In this document: one piece after another, positions 43,001 through 53,669 of the stretch
Numbering within the stretch: position 1 is the stretch's first letter
How the letters are laid out: each line of letters opens with the position of its first letter
NCBI GenBank assembly: GCA_027604705.1
Contig: JADHYV010000029.1
Span: 124,001 to 188,000 of the forward strand
DNA: 64,000 nucleotides
Direction of reading: 5' to 3'
Source of the DNA: Allomyces arbusculus
Lineage: Eukaryota; Blastocladiomycota; Blastocladiomycetes; Blastocladiales; Blastocladiaceae
The notes under the pieces: model-generated
Databases searched by the model: none
What the model was told of the DNA's origin: nothing
The model's input: the letters and a program-made list of their open reading frames with translations, nothing else
Position numbers and translations under genes: made by a program

Positions 43001-44993
43001 CCCGGCGAGAAATGGCCATTCTTGCGCGCGATGCGGCTCAACCTGGACCAGTGGTTCTGGACGTTCCCGGGGATGCTCTTTGCCCTGTGTGCGGGTGCAA
43101 TCACGCCCATCTACGCGCTCGTCTACGCGTCGGCGATCACAGATTTCGGCCTCAACTACAATAACCCGGACAAGGTGCGCGAGCTCGGCCGATCATGGGC
43201 GCTTGTGTTTCTCGGGATCGCTTTTGGCGCTGGTGCCGCGAATTACTTGCAGATTCTGTGCTTCACGGTCTCGGGCGAGGCGGTCGTTAAGAAAGTGCGC
43301 AGCGCCGCGTTCCGGTCGCTGTTGCGGCAAGAGCAAGGATTCTTTGATCGCAAGGAGAACTCGATTGGCGCGCTCGCGGGCAAGTTGGCGGTCGAGTCGG
43401 CGCTGATTCGCAAACTTGTCGGTGATGTGCTCGGGACGATCGTCCAAGTAACGTGCTCGTTGCTAGTCGGGTGTGGCCTGGCCATTTACTATGGATGGAA
43501 ATTGGCACTGGTGACTCTTGCAGGTGCGTCGCTTCCGGTGTCCGAATGTGCTCCGAGATGGAGAGTCCTGACACTATATTTCTATCTCCAGGCGCACCCC
43601 TCGTCATGCTTGCTGGCATGTACCAGTCACGTGCGACCAAGGGGCTCAACAACAGCGAGGGCGACCGCGCGTCGACATCGCTCAGTTCTGAAATTGTGTC
43701 AAACGTGCGCACGGTTGCGTCGCTGTGCCTCGAAAAGCTCTTCATTGGCAAGTACGCTGAACTGCTCGGCGAGCACCGCAAGAAGCAACATCGCGCGGTC
43801 CTGCTCGGGTCGCTCGCGTTTGGTGTTAGTGGCGGGGCCACGATGCTCCTCTACATTGCCTGCTTCCTCTACGCGTGCCAGCTGATCATGAACGAGGGTT
43901 ACATGTTCCAGGACCTGGTACGTTTGCGTTTGCGCCGCTTAGGAATTGCGAATAAGTGCACCAACTGACGCTGCTACTTCTCCCTCTCTCCTTCACCACC
44001 AGTTCAAAGTCGTGACGACGATCATGTTTTCGGCGTCATTGGCCGGCCGCATTTCGCAGTCTCTGCCCGACTACGCCAAGGCGCAGCACGCGGCGATCGA
44101 GCTCTTCCGCATCATTGACCGGCAATCGGCCATTGACCCGGAAACGCCGGGCACCGACCTGCCCGAATGCAGGGGTATGATCACGTTCGAGAACGTGCAC
44201 TTCAAGTACCCGTCCCGGCCCAAGGTCCGCGTGCACCGCGGGCTCACGTTTGCCATCCCGGCGGGCGCCAAGGTGGCCCTGGTCGGGTCGTCTGGGTGCG
44301 GCAAGTCGACGTGCATTCAGCAACTCGAGCGGTTCTATGACCCGCTACGTGGGTCGATTACACTTGACGGGCAAGATATCACGGGGCTGAGTCTGTCGTC
44401 GTTGCGCAAGCACGTCGCGCTCGTTGGCCAGGAGCCGTGGTTGAACGATACGACGATTCGCGAGGCAATTCGGTACGGTGCGGTCGACCCAGCAGCGGCC
44501 ACGGACGAGGACGTGTACGAGGCCGCGCGGCAAGCGGACGTGCACAATTTTATCATGACGTTGCCGCGCGGGTACGATACGGCGGTGGGCGAAAAGGGTC
44601 GCATGCTGTCGGGTGGGCAGAAGCAGCGCGTCGCTATTGGTACTTTTTCTTTCCCCATGCCTTTTGTCGTTCGTCCGGGGCCCGACGCTGACGCTGTGAC
44701 GTTCTCCCAATCTAGCTCGTGCACTGATGCGCAAGCCGAAGGTGCTCTTGCTCGACGAGGCCACATCGGCGCTCGACGCCGAGTCCGAAGTCGCCGTGCA
44801 GCGCGCGCTCGACGCCGCGTCCAAGGGCCGCACGACGATCGCCATCGCGCACCGGCTCTCGACCGTAGCCAACTCGGATATCATCTTTGTCTTGCATCAC
44901 GGCAAGGTCGTTGAGCAGGGTACGCACAAGGACTTGATTGCCAAGCGCGGGTTCTACTTCAAGCTTGTCGAGGCGCAGATGGACATGCACTGA
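40055..44993 (+). CDS. ABCB-type full ABC transporter (P-glycoprotein/Ste6-like)
   Basis: Thirteen exons: 40055-40350, 40496-40773, 40858-40999, 41074-41333, 41409-41833, 41903-42010, 42081-42282, 42361-42499, 42576-42678, 42770-43523, 43592-43917, 44003-44639 and 44716-44993. The product has 1,315 residues. Its layout is TMD1-NBD1-linker-TMD2-NBD2. NBD1 has Walker [11 protein letters not shown]-loop VVGQEPVLF (across an intron), signature LSGGQKQR and Walker [16 protein letters not shown]2 has [31 protein letters not shown] and [12 protein letters not shown]. Both catalytic sites are complete. The linker is acidic (DDEDDDQ). Introns fall at corresponding places in the two halves, for example both inside the codon after LAI/VAI. 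It should export lipids, peptides or drugs; the substrate is unknown. Intron 2 has the window's only GTAAGT donor. Confidence 0.95.
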
Positions 44994-45524
44994 ACGGATT
45001 TGGGTTGAGACTACTTCCTTTGGGTTTAATATTCCCCTGTGCATGGTTCCCTCTGTGAGGGCGAGTGCGCGTCTCCGCATTTCTCTTTCTCACTTTCATT
45101 TCGTTGAGTTGGGTGCTGTTGAGGGCCGGGGCTGTGCTTGTGTGCGTGCTTCATGTCGACTAGATGGCGAAGAAATTCATGAACCAGTTCATTGCGCGAT
45201 TCAGTCCCCCGTTTCCATCCTCGTTCAGTTGTGACTCTCGCGAAGGCTCTTTCTTGGTGGGCGCGTGATAGACCTCGCTGGACCTTGCCGGATACCTTGT
45301 GCAACTTTCTCCTCCCAAATACGTGCTGCCGTAAAATGGTTATAAAAAAACCGCGTGAATTTGTTGATCAGCAAAACAACACGAAACAGCATCAACTCAC
45401 AAAGCGACGTGCGCGCTCCACACAGTAGCAGCCTGCAAGAAATGCGGCACGCCGGGTGACGGGCGGACTCGATGATAGACGTCGCGCCCAGCCAGCTCCA
45501 CGCGCCCATCAACACGTCCGGGGT

Positions 45525-46518
45525 TTACTCGACAAGCCGCGCAATCTCGGCCAACGTCTCCACACAAATCCGCTGCGCGGCCGCAACCGGCACGGCCATA
45601 TCAATCGCGCCCCCACCGACATGCGGGTGCACCATGGCCGGCACGCGCGCCTGGCCCGTTGAATTCACCAGATTCGGCAACGTGATCGGGATCCGCAACG
45701 GCGTACTACACCCGAACAACAAACCCAGTCAGTTTCTCGGGGCCCGGCCAAACGGAATGCGGGAACCGCACATACTCTTGCTCATGGTGCCGCCAAAAGC
45801 ACGCTTGCATCCAGGTATGCGCCTGATCGCGGTTATCGTGCTGCAACAGCAGGAACACGGGCATCTTGTCGACGTGCCGCGCGAGAGACGTCCATACTTG
45901 TTGTTCGCGCAGGCTCGGGGTCGCGGTGCCGGGACGGCCGCGGAAGTACCCGATCAGGTGGCACCCAGGGTGGCGCGTCTGTGGGTGGGGCGCAACTGGT
46001 CAGGATCGGGGAAGCGGACAAGGAACCAAGGGAAGGAGGGCAGGGGACGCACGCGCTTGTCGGCAAGGACTGGGTCGAGCAGGGCTGGGTCGAGCACGCC
46101 GAGCGCGTTGTACCAGCGCGTGTGGAAGGTGTGCACGTCGAGCACGACTGCACGGGTCGTGGCGAGTCAGGGAAATGGGAGCAATTACCGGCGTGCAAAT
46201 AGAAGCGGTGGAAAACGGACCAAATCGCGTCTCCTGCGCACGCTCCTCGCGCGTCGTGTCGTCGCGCAACGTCGTGTGCACGGTTGTATCGATGTAGCCG
46301 AACAAGAGACCATCACGAATGCCCTGGTGGTTTTCCGAATACGACGCGTCAATTATTGTCCAGGCTCTCGTCAAAATGGGCGCAAACCCAGCTCCAAATT
46401 GAACAGGATGGCCTGGAAGAGCAGACGCATGGTAAGCACCTACGGCGGTGCATTCGTAGATGAGAAGCGAGAGGAGCGCGCCGGGTAACGCGAGCGTTGT
46501 GGATTCGAGGCCGGCCAT
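45525..46518 (-). CDS. Abraxas (FAM175)-like MPN-domain protein
   Basis: Five exons: 46444-46518, 46242-46323, 46053-46147, 45776-45978 and 45525-45705, encoding 211 residues. The chain begins MAGLESTTLALPGALLSLLI and after the first splice continues GIRDGLLFGYIDT. It then has VLDVHTFHTRWYNALG, HLIGYFRGRPGTATPSLREQ, KMPVFLLLQHDN and PLRIPITLPNLVNSTGQ. The order 'GLLFG', 'LIGYFR.R..T...SLRE', 'PVFLLL', 'PI.L.NLV' follows the MPN- domain of Abraxas/ABRO1, scaffolds of the BRCC36 deubiquitinase. The JAMM metal motif is absent, as expected for Abraxas. The C-terminus is short, with only a brief helix (RICVETLAEIARLVE), so the long coiled coil is missing or lies in an unrecognised exon. Confidence 0.7.
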
Positions 46519-46875
46519 GGTGGACAAGTTGCGCTGATGTCCTCTGAAGTGATTGCAGCGGGTTGCGGGCTGATTGACGGAGTTGATTGATGGTCGTGAA
46601 GTTGTCGCTCGCTCGCAGTGAATACCAGGAAAGGGTTGAAATGAAAAATGGTCATTGAACGCGTTGCGGCTGCCAAGTTGCGACAAAGTGGCGCCTGGCT
46701 CGTTGAACAACGGTCGAACCGCCAAAGTGATCAAAATGGATTGCACATCTCACCACCGCGTTCTCAAGAGAACTATATATATCATGACGGCACGCCTGGG
46801 CAAACGACGGCATCGGAATCGGCCGCGGCCCTTGCGCAACTCACGTCGCACCATCCCGGGCACGACAGCGAGCGC

Positions 46876-47689
46876 TTACCGCGCCATTCCCGGCGCGGGC
46901 GCGTACCTGCGCTTGCCAATGTTGAAGGGCAGGTAGCGGTACTTGATCATGTGCCGGATCTGGCGGCGCATCGTGACGGCAAACAGCACAAAGAAGTAGA
47001 TGACGAGAATGGGCCAGAAGACGGGGATGTCGAAGACCTATTGGGATGTGGTCAGTGCCGCGTTAGTTTCTTTTCTGGCGTCAACACGCAGAACAGCAAC
47101 GAGTACCGAAAAGAACGAGCAGAACCACGCGAGCAAGATTGCGCGCATGGCATTGACCCAGGCCTTGAACTCGGGCAGCCGGCGAATGAACGGGCGAAAC
47201 TCCTCGTCCGACCGTGTTGGCAGGAACGAGGCCGGGCTGTTGCCGCCGCGCGAATGCTCCAAGTCGGCGAGCGGCACGTCGTCGTCGTCATCGTCGGCCA
47301 GCACGTCGAGCGCCGGGTCGAGCTTGGGCGAGAGGAACAGCAAGAGCAGCTGCAGCAGGTAGATGCCGAGCGCGTAGGTGACAATGTACCATCCTTGCAC
47401 GACCAGGATGCGCGCGAGGAAGCCAATCAGGAGCACGGCCACGGATAGCCATCGTGGCAGCGTGTAGGGCATCGACAGGTCGAGCAAGTGCTGCGCGCGC
47501 TACGTGGCATCAAGTCCTCGCGTCAGTCGCCGTTCGTGGGATCGCGCTTCACGCCGAGCGCTTGCGGCGAAGACCTGCTCAGCTGATGCGAGTCGGGATG
47601 GGATCAAGTACCCGTTGCAGCGCGGCGAGTTGCCGCTGCGCATTGGACACGGGCGTGTCGGGCAGGTCAAAGGAGCTTGGGCCCGTCAT
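46876..47689 (-). CDS. RER1: ER retention receptor Rer1
   Basis: Three exons, 47612-47689, 47107-47490 and 46876-47037; introns of 121 and 69 nt with GTACTT and GTACTC donors. The product has 207 residues. Family hallmarks are [36 protein letters not shown], an acidic loop (ADDDDDDVP), [38 protein letters not shown] and [20 protein letters not shown]. Four hydrophobic membrane segments fit the usual W-shaped topology. Rer1 returns ER membrane proteins from the early Golgi in COPI vesicles. The tail is short and ends in MAR. It is divergent from the CGR1-like gene, 523 bp away. Confidence 0.95.
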
Positions 47690-48212
47690 AGTGGTGCGCT
47701 GGACACGCGAATATTTGAATGGCAGAGCACCAAGCACTTGGTCGCGCTGGCGGGCTTGGATTCTGGCAAGAGTCTCCTTGGACGTGGCGTCGTGGTGCAC
47801 GTCGGCTGGGCGTTTCACGGTCGATGCGTCGCTTGCCCCGTGCGGATTGCAGCGAGTTGTTGCAGCAGAGCGCGGCGTTGGCGGGCAGCAGTCGGGAAAT
47901 GCAGCAAGAGGAGCGGATGGAGGCACTTCAGAGCCGACTTCAACGTGGCAGCGGCCCGGCTGTCAGCGGCTGTCAGCTCGGCTCGCTCCACGCGTCTTGG
48001 CGGCTGGCAACGGCTTTGCATGTCCTAGCAACGCTTCATGTGGCCCCACTGGGTCGCGTCCACACGCACGCGCTCCAGCGCTGGCCAACCCAACCGCCCT
48101 TCAGCATCCACGACGGCGACATTGTCGAGCACACCAGCACCCGCTCCAGCAAACTGATACCAAGACTGCCTGCAGCAACCGCGTGCCTCGCATCCCCACC
48201 GATTCCATAACC

Positions 48213-48798
48213 ATGTCTGCATCAACCACCGCCCCGGCCGCTTCCGCACCGGCACCGGCACCGGCACCCGTGCGCGGCAGCAACGTCTCGCGTCGGTACG
48301 CGCTGCCCTCCCGACACGCAGACTGCACTTGGATCATGGGAACCAATTCGCTTTCCGCGCTAGGCCATGGAAGGAGCCCAAGACCAAAGTCTCGACGATG
48401 CGTCCGGCCACGCTCAAGAAGCCGTTTGCCAAGCGCATGGAAGAGCGCAAGATTGCCGACGCCATCAAGCGTCACGAAAAGGAGCTCAAGGAGGAGAAAC
48501 TGCGCGCGATTGAGGAGCAAAAGGAGCGCCGGAAAGAGCAGGAGGTGCGCCGCAAGCAGAACGAACTCAAGTCGCAGGTTGTGCAGTCGGTACGTCGGCG
48601 TGCGCCCGAGGCATTTACAATGCAGACACTCGCGCGTGAAATCTCATTACTCCGATCTGTTCGTACCTCCAGGTGTCGAGCCGTAAGGTCAAGCGCATGT
48701 CCAAGAAGCAGCTGCGCGCCAGCGGTATCGAAATGCGGCCGTCGGCGTCCTTCATCCCGGTCGGATCCATGGCGCCGCTCACGGCAGAGGACGCGTAG
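48213..48798 (+). CDS. CGR1: Cgr1/CCDC86-like rRNA-processing protein
   Basis: Three exons, 48213-48295, 48364-48589 and 48673-48798; introns of 68 and 83 nt (GTACGC and GTACGT). The 144-residue product has an Ala/Pro N-terminus, then RPWKEPKTKVS and the charged helix FAKRMEERKIADAIKRHEKE continuing LKEEKLRAIEEQKERRKEQE. A basic RKVKRMSKKQLR segment follows. This is the CGR1 family layout: W-K-x-x-K-T-K-x-S, then a long E/K/R coiled coil. Cgr1 is a nucleolar factor for 60S pre-rRNA processing. An unusual extra tail (ASFIPVGSMAPLTAEDA) replaces the usual basic end. The small size matches fungal Cgr1 (about 110-130). Confidence 0.85.
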
Positions 48799-49536
48799 CG
48801 AGCGTCATCAACTTTGGCGTGCATTATAGAAACCATTTTTGTGTTGATTGGTTGCATCTTGTTCCTTGCCTCGCCCTTCCATCTTTGATGCTCTCGCGCT
48901 GTCCGCTGGCCCTCGCAGAACAAGACCAATCCATTCGCGCACATTTGGAGCTGGTCCAGAGCGCGACCAGAGCTGATCAAAGCAGAGCTTCTCTTTCTTG
49001 TTGCTGCTGGTCCACTTTCGACTCCAAGTCGTCGTTTGCTGGAGCCGGCCAAATCAGCAGTACCATCAAGCGGCGCCCGCCACTTCCCGCCACTGCCTGC
49101 AAAATGATCTCGACATACTGCACTTTGCAGAGCGCCGTTCCTCGAGACGCGTCGCTATGGATTGTGGAGGACGACGCCGTCCAGACATGATTGGTTGCAG
49201 GAGCCGACAAGTCTCCCAGAGAGCATCCAAACTCGGCGAGGCGGCGGCCAACCACACCCGATTTTTACGCACCATTCGTCCGCGCACCATTTTGAGGCGC
49301 ACCGTGTCGGCAACAACGGCTTGAAATGTGGAAACGGACCCGTCCCATTCATGATATTGGCATTTCTCGCTGCGGCGCGCCGGCGAAATGCTGATATCCG
49401 TTGCTCCTGCTCGTATATACTCCGTTGAGTTGCCCAAGTTGCTCCTCATCCTCTCTCTCCATTTGCACCTGCACGACTACCTATACCACGACTCTCTCGA
49501 CTCTCAGCAACTGCCTCGGCCACCTGCACGCCACCC
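48799..49536. other. Intergenic stretch
   Basis: About 740 bases between the CGR1 stop and the MscS start. It should hold the latter's promoter. No gene was seen. Confidence 0.45.
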
Positions 49537-52337
49537 ATGGCTGACCACCACGAAACGATCTCGCGTGGGTACGCCGGCGACGGCGAGCACGAACTCGAAG
49601 TCGTTGTCGACAATGGCGGCCGCGCGCACGGCCTGCCCTCGGCTGCCGACCAAGTCGCCGCGGCGACGCCCTACATGATGATGGCAGCGTACCAGCAAGC
49701 CATGACCCCATCTCCCGCGGCACTCAACTCGTCCCCAGCGCAACCAGCGCCATCTGCCGACCCGCTCGCGACCGCGAGCGCGTCCACGTCGCAAGCAACG
49801 CTCTTACACCCGACGAGCACGGCGCGGCGGCGCGTCGCTGTCCCGCAAGTGGATGCCGATGACCCGATGACCGAGGACGAGGAGATTGCGCCCGCACCCG
49901 TGGGCAACGTGCGTCGGCACGTCTCAGCACATGGGAAAAAGGAGGCGTTCAACTGGGACGCGGACCAGGATGCGGGGTCGGTCCTCGACGACGACTCGTC
50001 GACCACGAAGCACCGTCGGTGCGGATGCCTGTGCGGGTGGCTCAACCGGCTGCCGTACTGGGCCCAGTGTTTGGTACGTCCGCGTTGTGCTAGTGTTGTG
50101 GGGGATCGTGCCGGGGATCTGACCGAGTCGCTTTTGGTTTTGATTGCAATGTAGATGCGCGCGATTGTCGGCGACGCAGTCGTTTTCGTCGTCTTCGGCA
50201 TCACGGACCTGTCGTTTGGCATTCGCTACACGGACGACAAGGGCGACGCCGTCTCCTTCATCAATTGGACCTCGCCGCTGCAGATTGGCAACATGCCGCT
50301 GCTCATGTGGTCGATCTACATCATGGCGAGTTGGACGCTGCACTTTGCGACGCTCTTTGTGCTCTCGATTGTGCCCAATATCCTGCAGCGCGTGTTTGGG
50401 CTCGCGCTCGGCTCGTACTACGAGGAGCGGATGGGAGTATGCTCTTCTTTTTTCCCTCTTTTCCTTGTCCTCGTATTGCCGGTTCCTGACAGCGGTTCGC
50501 TTCGCTAGGAATATCTGAATTACTTCCGAGTCCTGCACAAGCGCATCACCTTCACGATGTGGAACTTGCTCTCGAACGTGCTGTGGACCTCTTTTGTGAT
50601 CGTGCCAGACTGGAAATGGAAGCGCGATCTTGGCGAGAATCCGGATACGTGGTACTGGTACGAAGTTCGCCTCTTTGCACCTGGACGACCTCCTCGCAGT
50701 TCCACACGGTTCCACGCGGTTCCCGCTCATGTTTGACCTTCCTTCACGTGCACAGGTACCACTACGTGTCCAAGGTTCTCCTGTCGCTCTTCATTGGCCA
50801 GGCGCTGTGGGTCGGCGAAAAACTGGTCACCGAAATCATTGCCACGCTCTTCTTTCGCCGCGCCTACAAGGACCGCATCAAGCAGTCGAAACAGGCCAAT
50901 TCGGTTCTCGAAAAACTAGCCGTCTCGCTGACTCCACGCCGGCCATCACACGCGGCGACCCGTCGAAGTGGGTCGGCCACCCCACTCGCCTCGTCGGGCA
51001 TCAACACGCCGCGCGGGTCCGCGGCCGCGCCGCCGGGCCCCAACAACTCCGCGTCCGCGACCGATTTCGAGTCGGCCGCTGCCGAAGCCGCGGCGAATGT
51101 GGCCGCCAAGAAGAAGAAGGCGACGGGGATTACGCGTGTGGGCAACTTTATCAGCAAGCGCGCGCAAATCACGCTCAACACGGTCGCGACCGAGTTGAAC
51201 AATGTGATCTTGGACCCGAATGCACTGTCGTCAGCATCGACGATTCCGAAGTCGCAGACGGCGGCACACGCACTTGCGCGCGACTTGTTCAATGCGTTGG
51301 TCGCGGATGGTGCGGACGAGTTGGTGGTCGAGGACTTCGAGCCGTATTTCGGGTCGCGGCACGAGGCCAAACGCGCGTTCAAGTTGTTTGATAAGAATGC
51401 GTCGGGCGATATTTCGCCGTCCGAGATGAAGGCGGTGGTTGCGACGTGGGCGCAGGAGAAGGTATGGGCGTGGCGGGTTCCCGTTGCTGGACATTTGACT
51501 TGAACTGACAGCACGTTTGTACTCCACTAATTTGAATGAATAGGAGGACATTGAGCACTCAATCAAGGACATTCGGTCGGCCGTGCGGTCGCTCGACTGG
51601 ATGCTCGGTGCCGTCGTCATGTTCATTATTTTCCTGATCGTTTGCAATATTTTCCAATTGCCCGTCGCGTCGTACATGTCGGCCGTCGCGGCCGTGCTGG
51701 TGCCGTCGACGTTTGTCTTTGGCGGTGCGTCTTTTTTTTTCTCATGCGCTCGTTTTTTCCGTACCTCGCGTGATCTAACCCGCCGCTCCTGCACGATCCC
51801 ACAGGAACTCTCAAGGAAACCTTCGAGTCGATCATCTTCCTGTTCGTCTCGCACTTTTACGACGTGGGCGACCTGATCGCCGTCGACGGCGTCTACTTCA
51901 CTGTCAAGTCCATGTCGATCCTCAACACGACCTTACAGCGCGGCGACGGCAAACTCGTCTACGCGCCCAACGCCGTGCTCTCGCACAAGATGATCGACAA
52001 CGTGCGTCGGTCCGGGCACATGTCTGAGGACGTGACAATCAAGCTTGCGCTCGACACGACCGAGGCGCAGCTCGACGACTTGCGCGACAAGATGCTCACG
52101 TTTCTCGAGGCCGAATCGCGCGAATTTCACGTCGCGTTTGCCGTGGTTATCAAGGAAGTGTTGTTGGCGGAACGCGCGTTGCGGTGCCAGGTCACGATCT
52201 CGCACAAGGGGAATTGGCAGCCGATGGGCAAGCGCGCGGCGCGCAGGAATCGGTTCATGTTTGCGTTGAAGCAGGCGCTCATGGAGGCCAAGATTGGGTG
52301 TCCGGATACGGCTGCGCCCGAGTCGGCAGAGCATTGA
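49537..52337 (+). CDS. MscS-family mechanosensitive channel with EF-hand (Msy1/Msy2-like)
   Basis: Six exons: 49537-50073, 50155-50436, 50509-50657, 50756-51461, 51544-51724 and 51805-52337, giving 795 residues. A disordered, acidic N-terminus of about 160 residues ends in a Cys cluster (RCGCLCGW). Membrane segments follow: FVVFGITDLSF, LLMWSIYIMASWTLHFATLF and VLLSLFIGQALWVGEKLV. An EF-hand calcium loop DKNASGDISPSE lies at about 535-546. Two more membrane segments (VVMFIIFLIVCNIFQL and AVAAVLVPSTFVFGG) precede the MscS-type FYDVGDLIAVDGVYFTVKSM beta domain. The EF-hand before the pore domain is the arrangement of fission-yeast Msy1/Msy2, ER or plasma-membrane channels that limit calcium rise during hypo-osmotic swelling. 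All introns use GTACG, GTATG or GTGCG donors. Confidence 0.92.
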
Positions 52338-52590
52338 GCACGTTGCGAGGGACGCGAAGCTGGTTGTGTTGCGAGTATTGCGATCAAATTAGGAAACACG
52401 TTCGACTGCATTGTTTGCATTGGTTCTCGAAGCTGTTGATCGACGTGCATGGACTGTGAAAAGATGTTCTGGACTCTCGTTTCATTTGTGTGCGTGGACG
52501 TGCCTCCTTTGTGCCATGCGCTTTTGCATTCCCTTCCTCCCCAGACACCAACTTCAAGCCCTGCACCACGGACTCGCGACTATCGTCTCT

Positions 52591-52592
<2 letters not shown>

Positions 52593-52624
<32 letters not shown>
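52593..52624. repeat. (TC)16 microsatellite
   Basis: Sixteen perfect TC units lie in a pyrimidine-rich leader, 148 bases before the ATG of the short PDI-like gene. Confidence 0.9.
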
Positions 52625-52629
<5 letters not shown>

Positions 52630-52771
52630 CTCTCCCTCCCCCACGCGCCACAGTTCCCACAACACGCTGCGCATTCCGCTTCACGCCCGCGCGTTATTCG
52701 TACCCGCATCAAGCATCAGCCAAGCGGCCACCACAACGCAAGCCTTGCGACCATCACTCTACCAGGCCATC

Positions 52772-53669
52772 ATGAGGTTCAATTTGACCATCTCCCAACC
52801 ACTTGCCGCAATGCTGGCCCTGGTCGTACTCGCACTGGTCCAGGCCGTATCGTCATCGACTTTCGATGACGTGGACCGGCTTTGCTTCCGTTGGCACAAG
52901 GCGCCATCCAAAGCGATTACACTTACAGCTTCCACGTTTGACGACAAGATCCGCTCTGGGACGTGGTATGTGCCACAAGAAGTGGAGGGCGGCGTGGTTT
53001 CGAAGCGGCGTAGCGGATGCGAGCTGATTCACATTGATTTTGACGCGGTCGATGTGTAGGCTGGTGATGGTATGAGCAAACAAGTGACGAATGGGCGCCG
53101 TGGCAAAGATTCATGTTGATCTGACGTGATCGTGATTTTTTTTTCGTGCCATCCATAGTTTTACGGTCCGCTTTTGCCCCGGTCTTGGTCGCGAACCGTC
53201 AGCTTGACTCTCAATGAGCATGATCAAAATCCTGCTCCTCTAGTCCCTTTGTTTCCGTACTGCGAGGAACTCGCGCCCAAGTACGAGTGGATTGCCACGG
53301 CGGCGAACTCGTGGCTCCCCTTGCGCAAGTTTCACGTGGCGCGTGTCGACTGCTTCGCCGACGATCAGCTGTGCAGGCGCGACAGGATCTTCGCATTCCC
53401 GAGTGCGTAGATGAAACTTTATTGATTGACATGGGTTCGCAGATCGTGGATATCACTGACCGCCAATGCTCTCATCATAAAATTTTCCACAGCAATTTAT
53501 CTGTACGTGCCGTTGAACCGCAACCTGAGCACGCCGTACTCACCCTTCCGCTTCTCGACCGAACAGGTACACTGACGGTCAGCAAATCGAGGAAGTTTAC
53601 ATGAAGGACGTATCGCCCTCTGCTGTATTAAACTCCCTCCTTTTTCGATACATCAAGGGTGAAATTTAA
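52772..53669 (+). CDS. Short single-domain PDI-like paralog with altered active site
   Basis: Six exons: 52772-52965, 53060-53069, 53159-53165, 53244-53402, 53493-53502 and 53567-53669, encoding 160 residues. The signal peptide is MRFNLTISQPLAAMLALVVL continuing ALVQAVSS. One thioredoxin fold follows: LTASTFDDKIRSGTWLVM, FYVPLFPYCEELAPKYEW, ARVDCFADDQLCRRD, FPTIYLYTDGQQIEE and a stop after YIKGEI. Exons of 10, 7, 159 and 10 nt match the large PDI gene at 58.4-60.7 kb one for one. The active site CPHC of that gene reads FPYC here, so the attacking cysteine is lost while the frame stays open through six exons. The protein could be a redox-dead chaperone or regulator, or a recent pseudogene that has not yet gained stops. 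There is no ER-retention signal. Confidence 0.75.

Noticed and set aside
46148-46188. 41-nt intron in the Abraxas-like gene
   Set aside because: Shorter than all others here. The GTGCGC donor at 46241 gives a normal 94-nt intron and keeps the upstream GLLFGYID frame.
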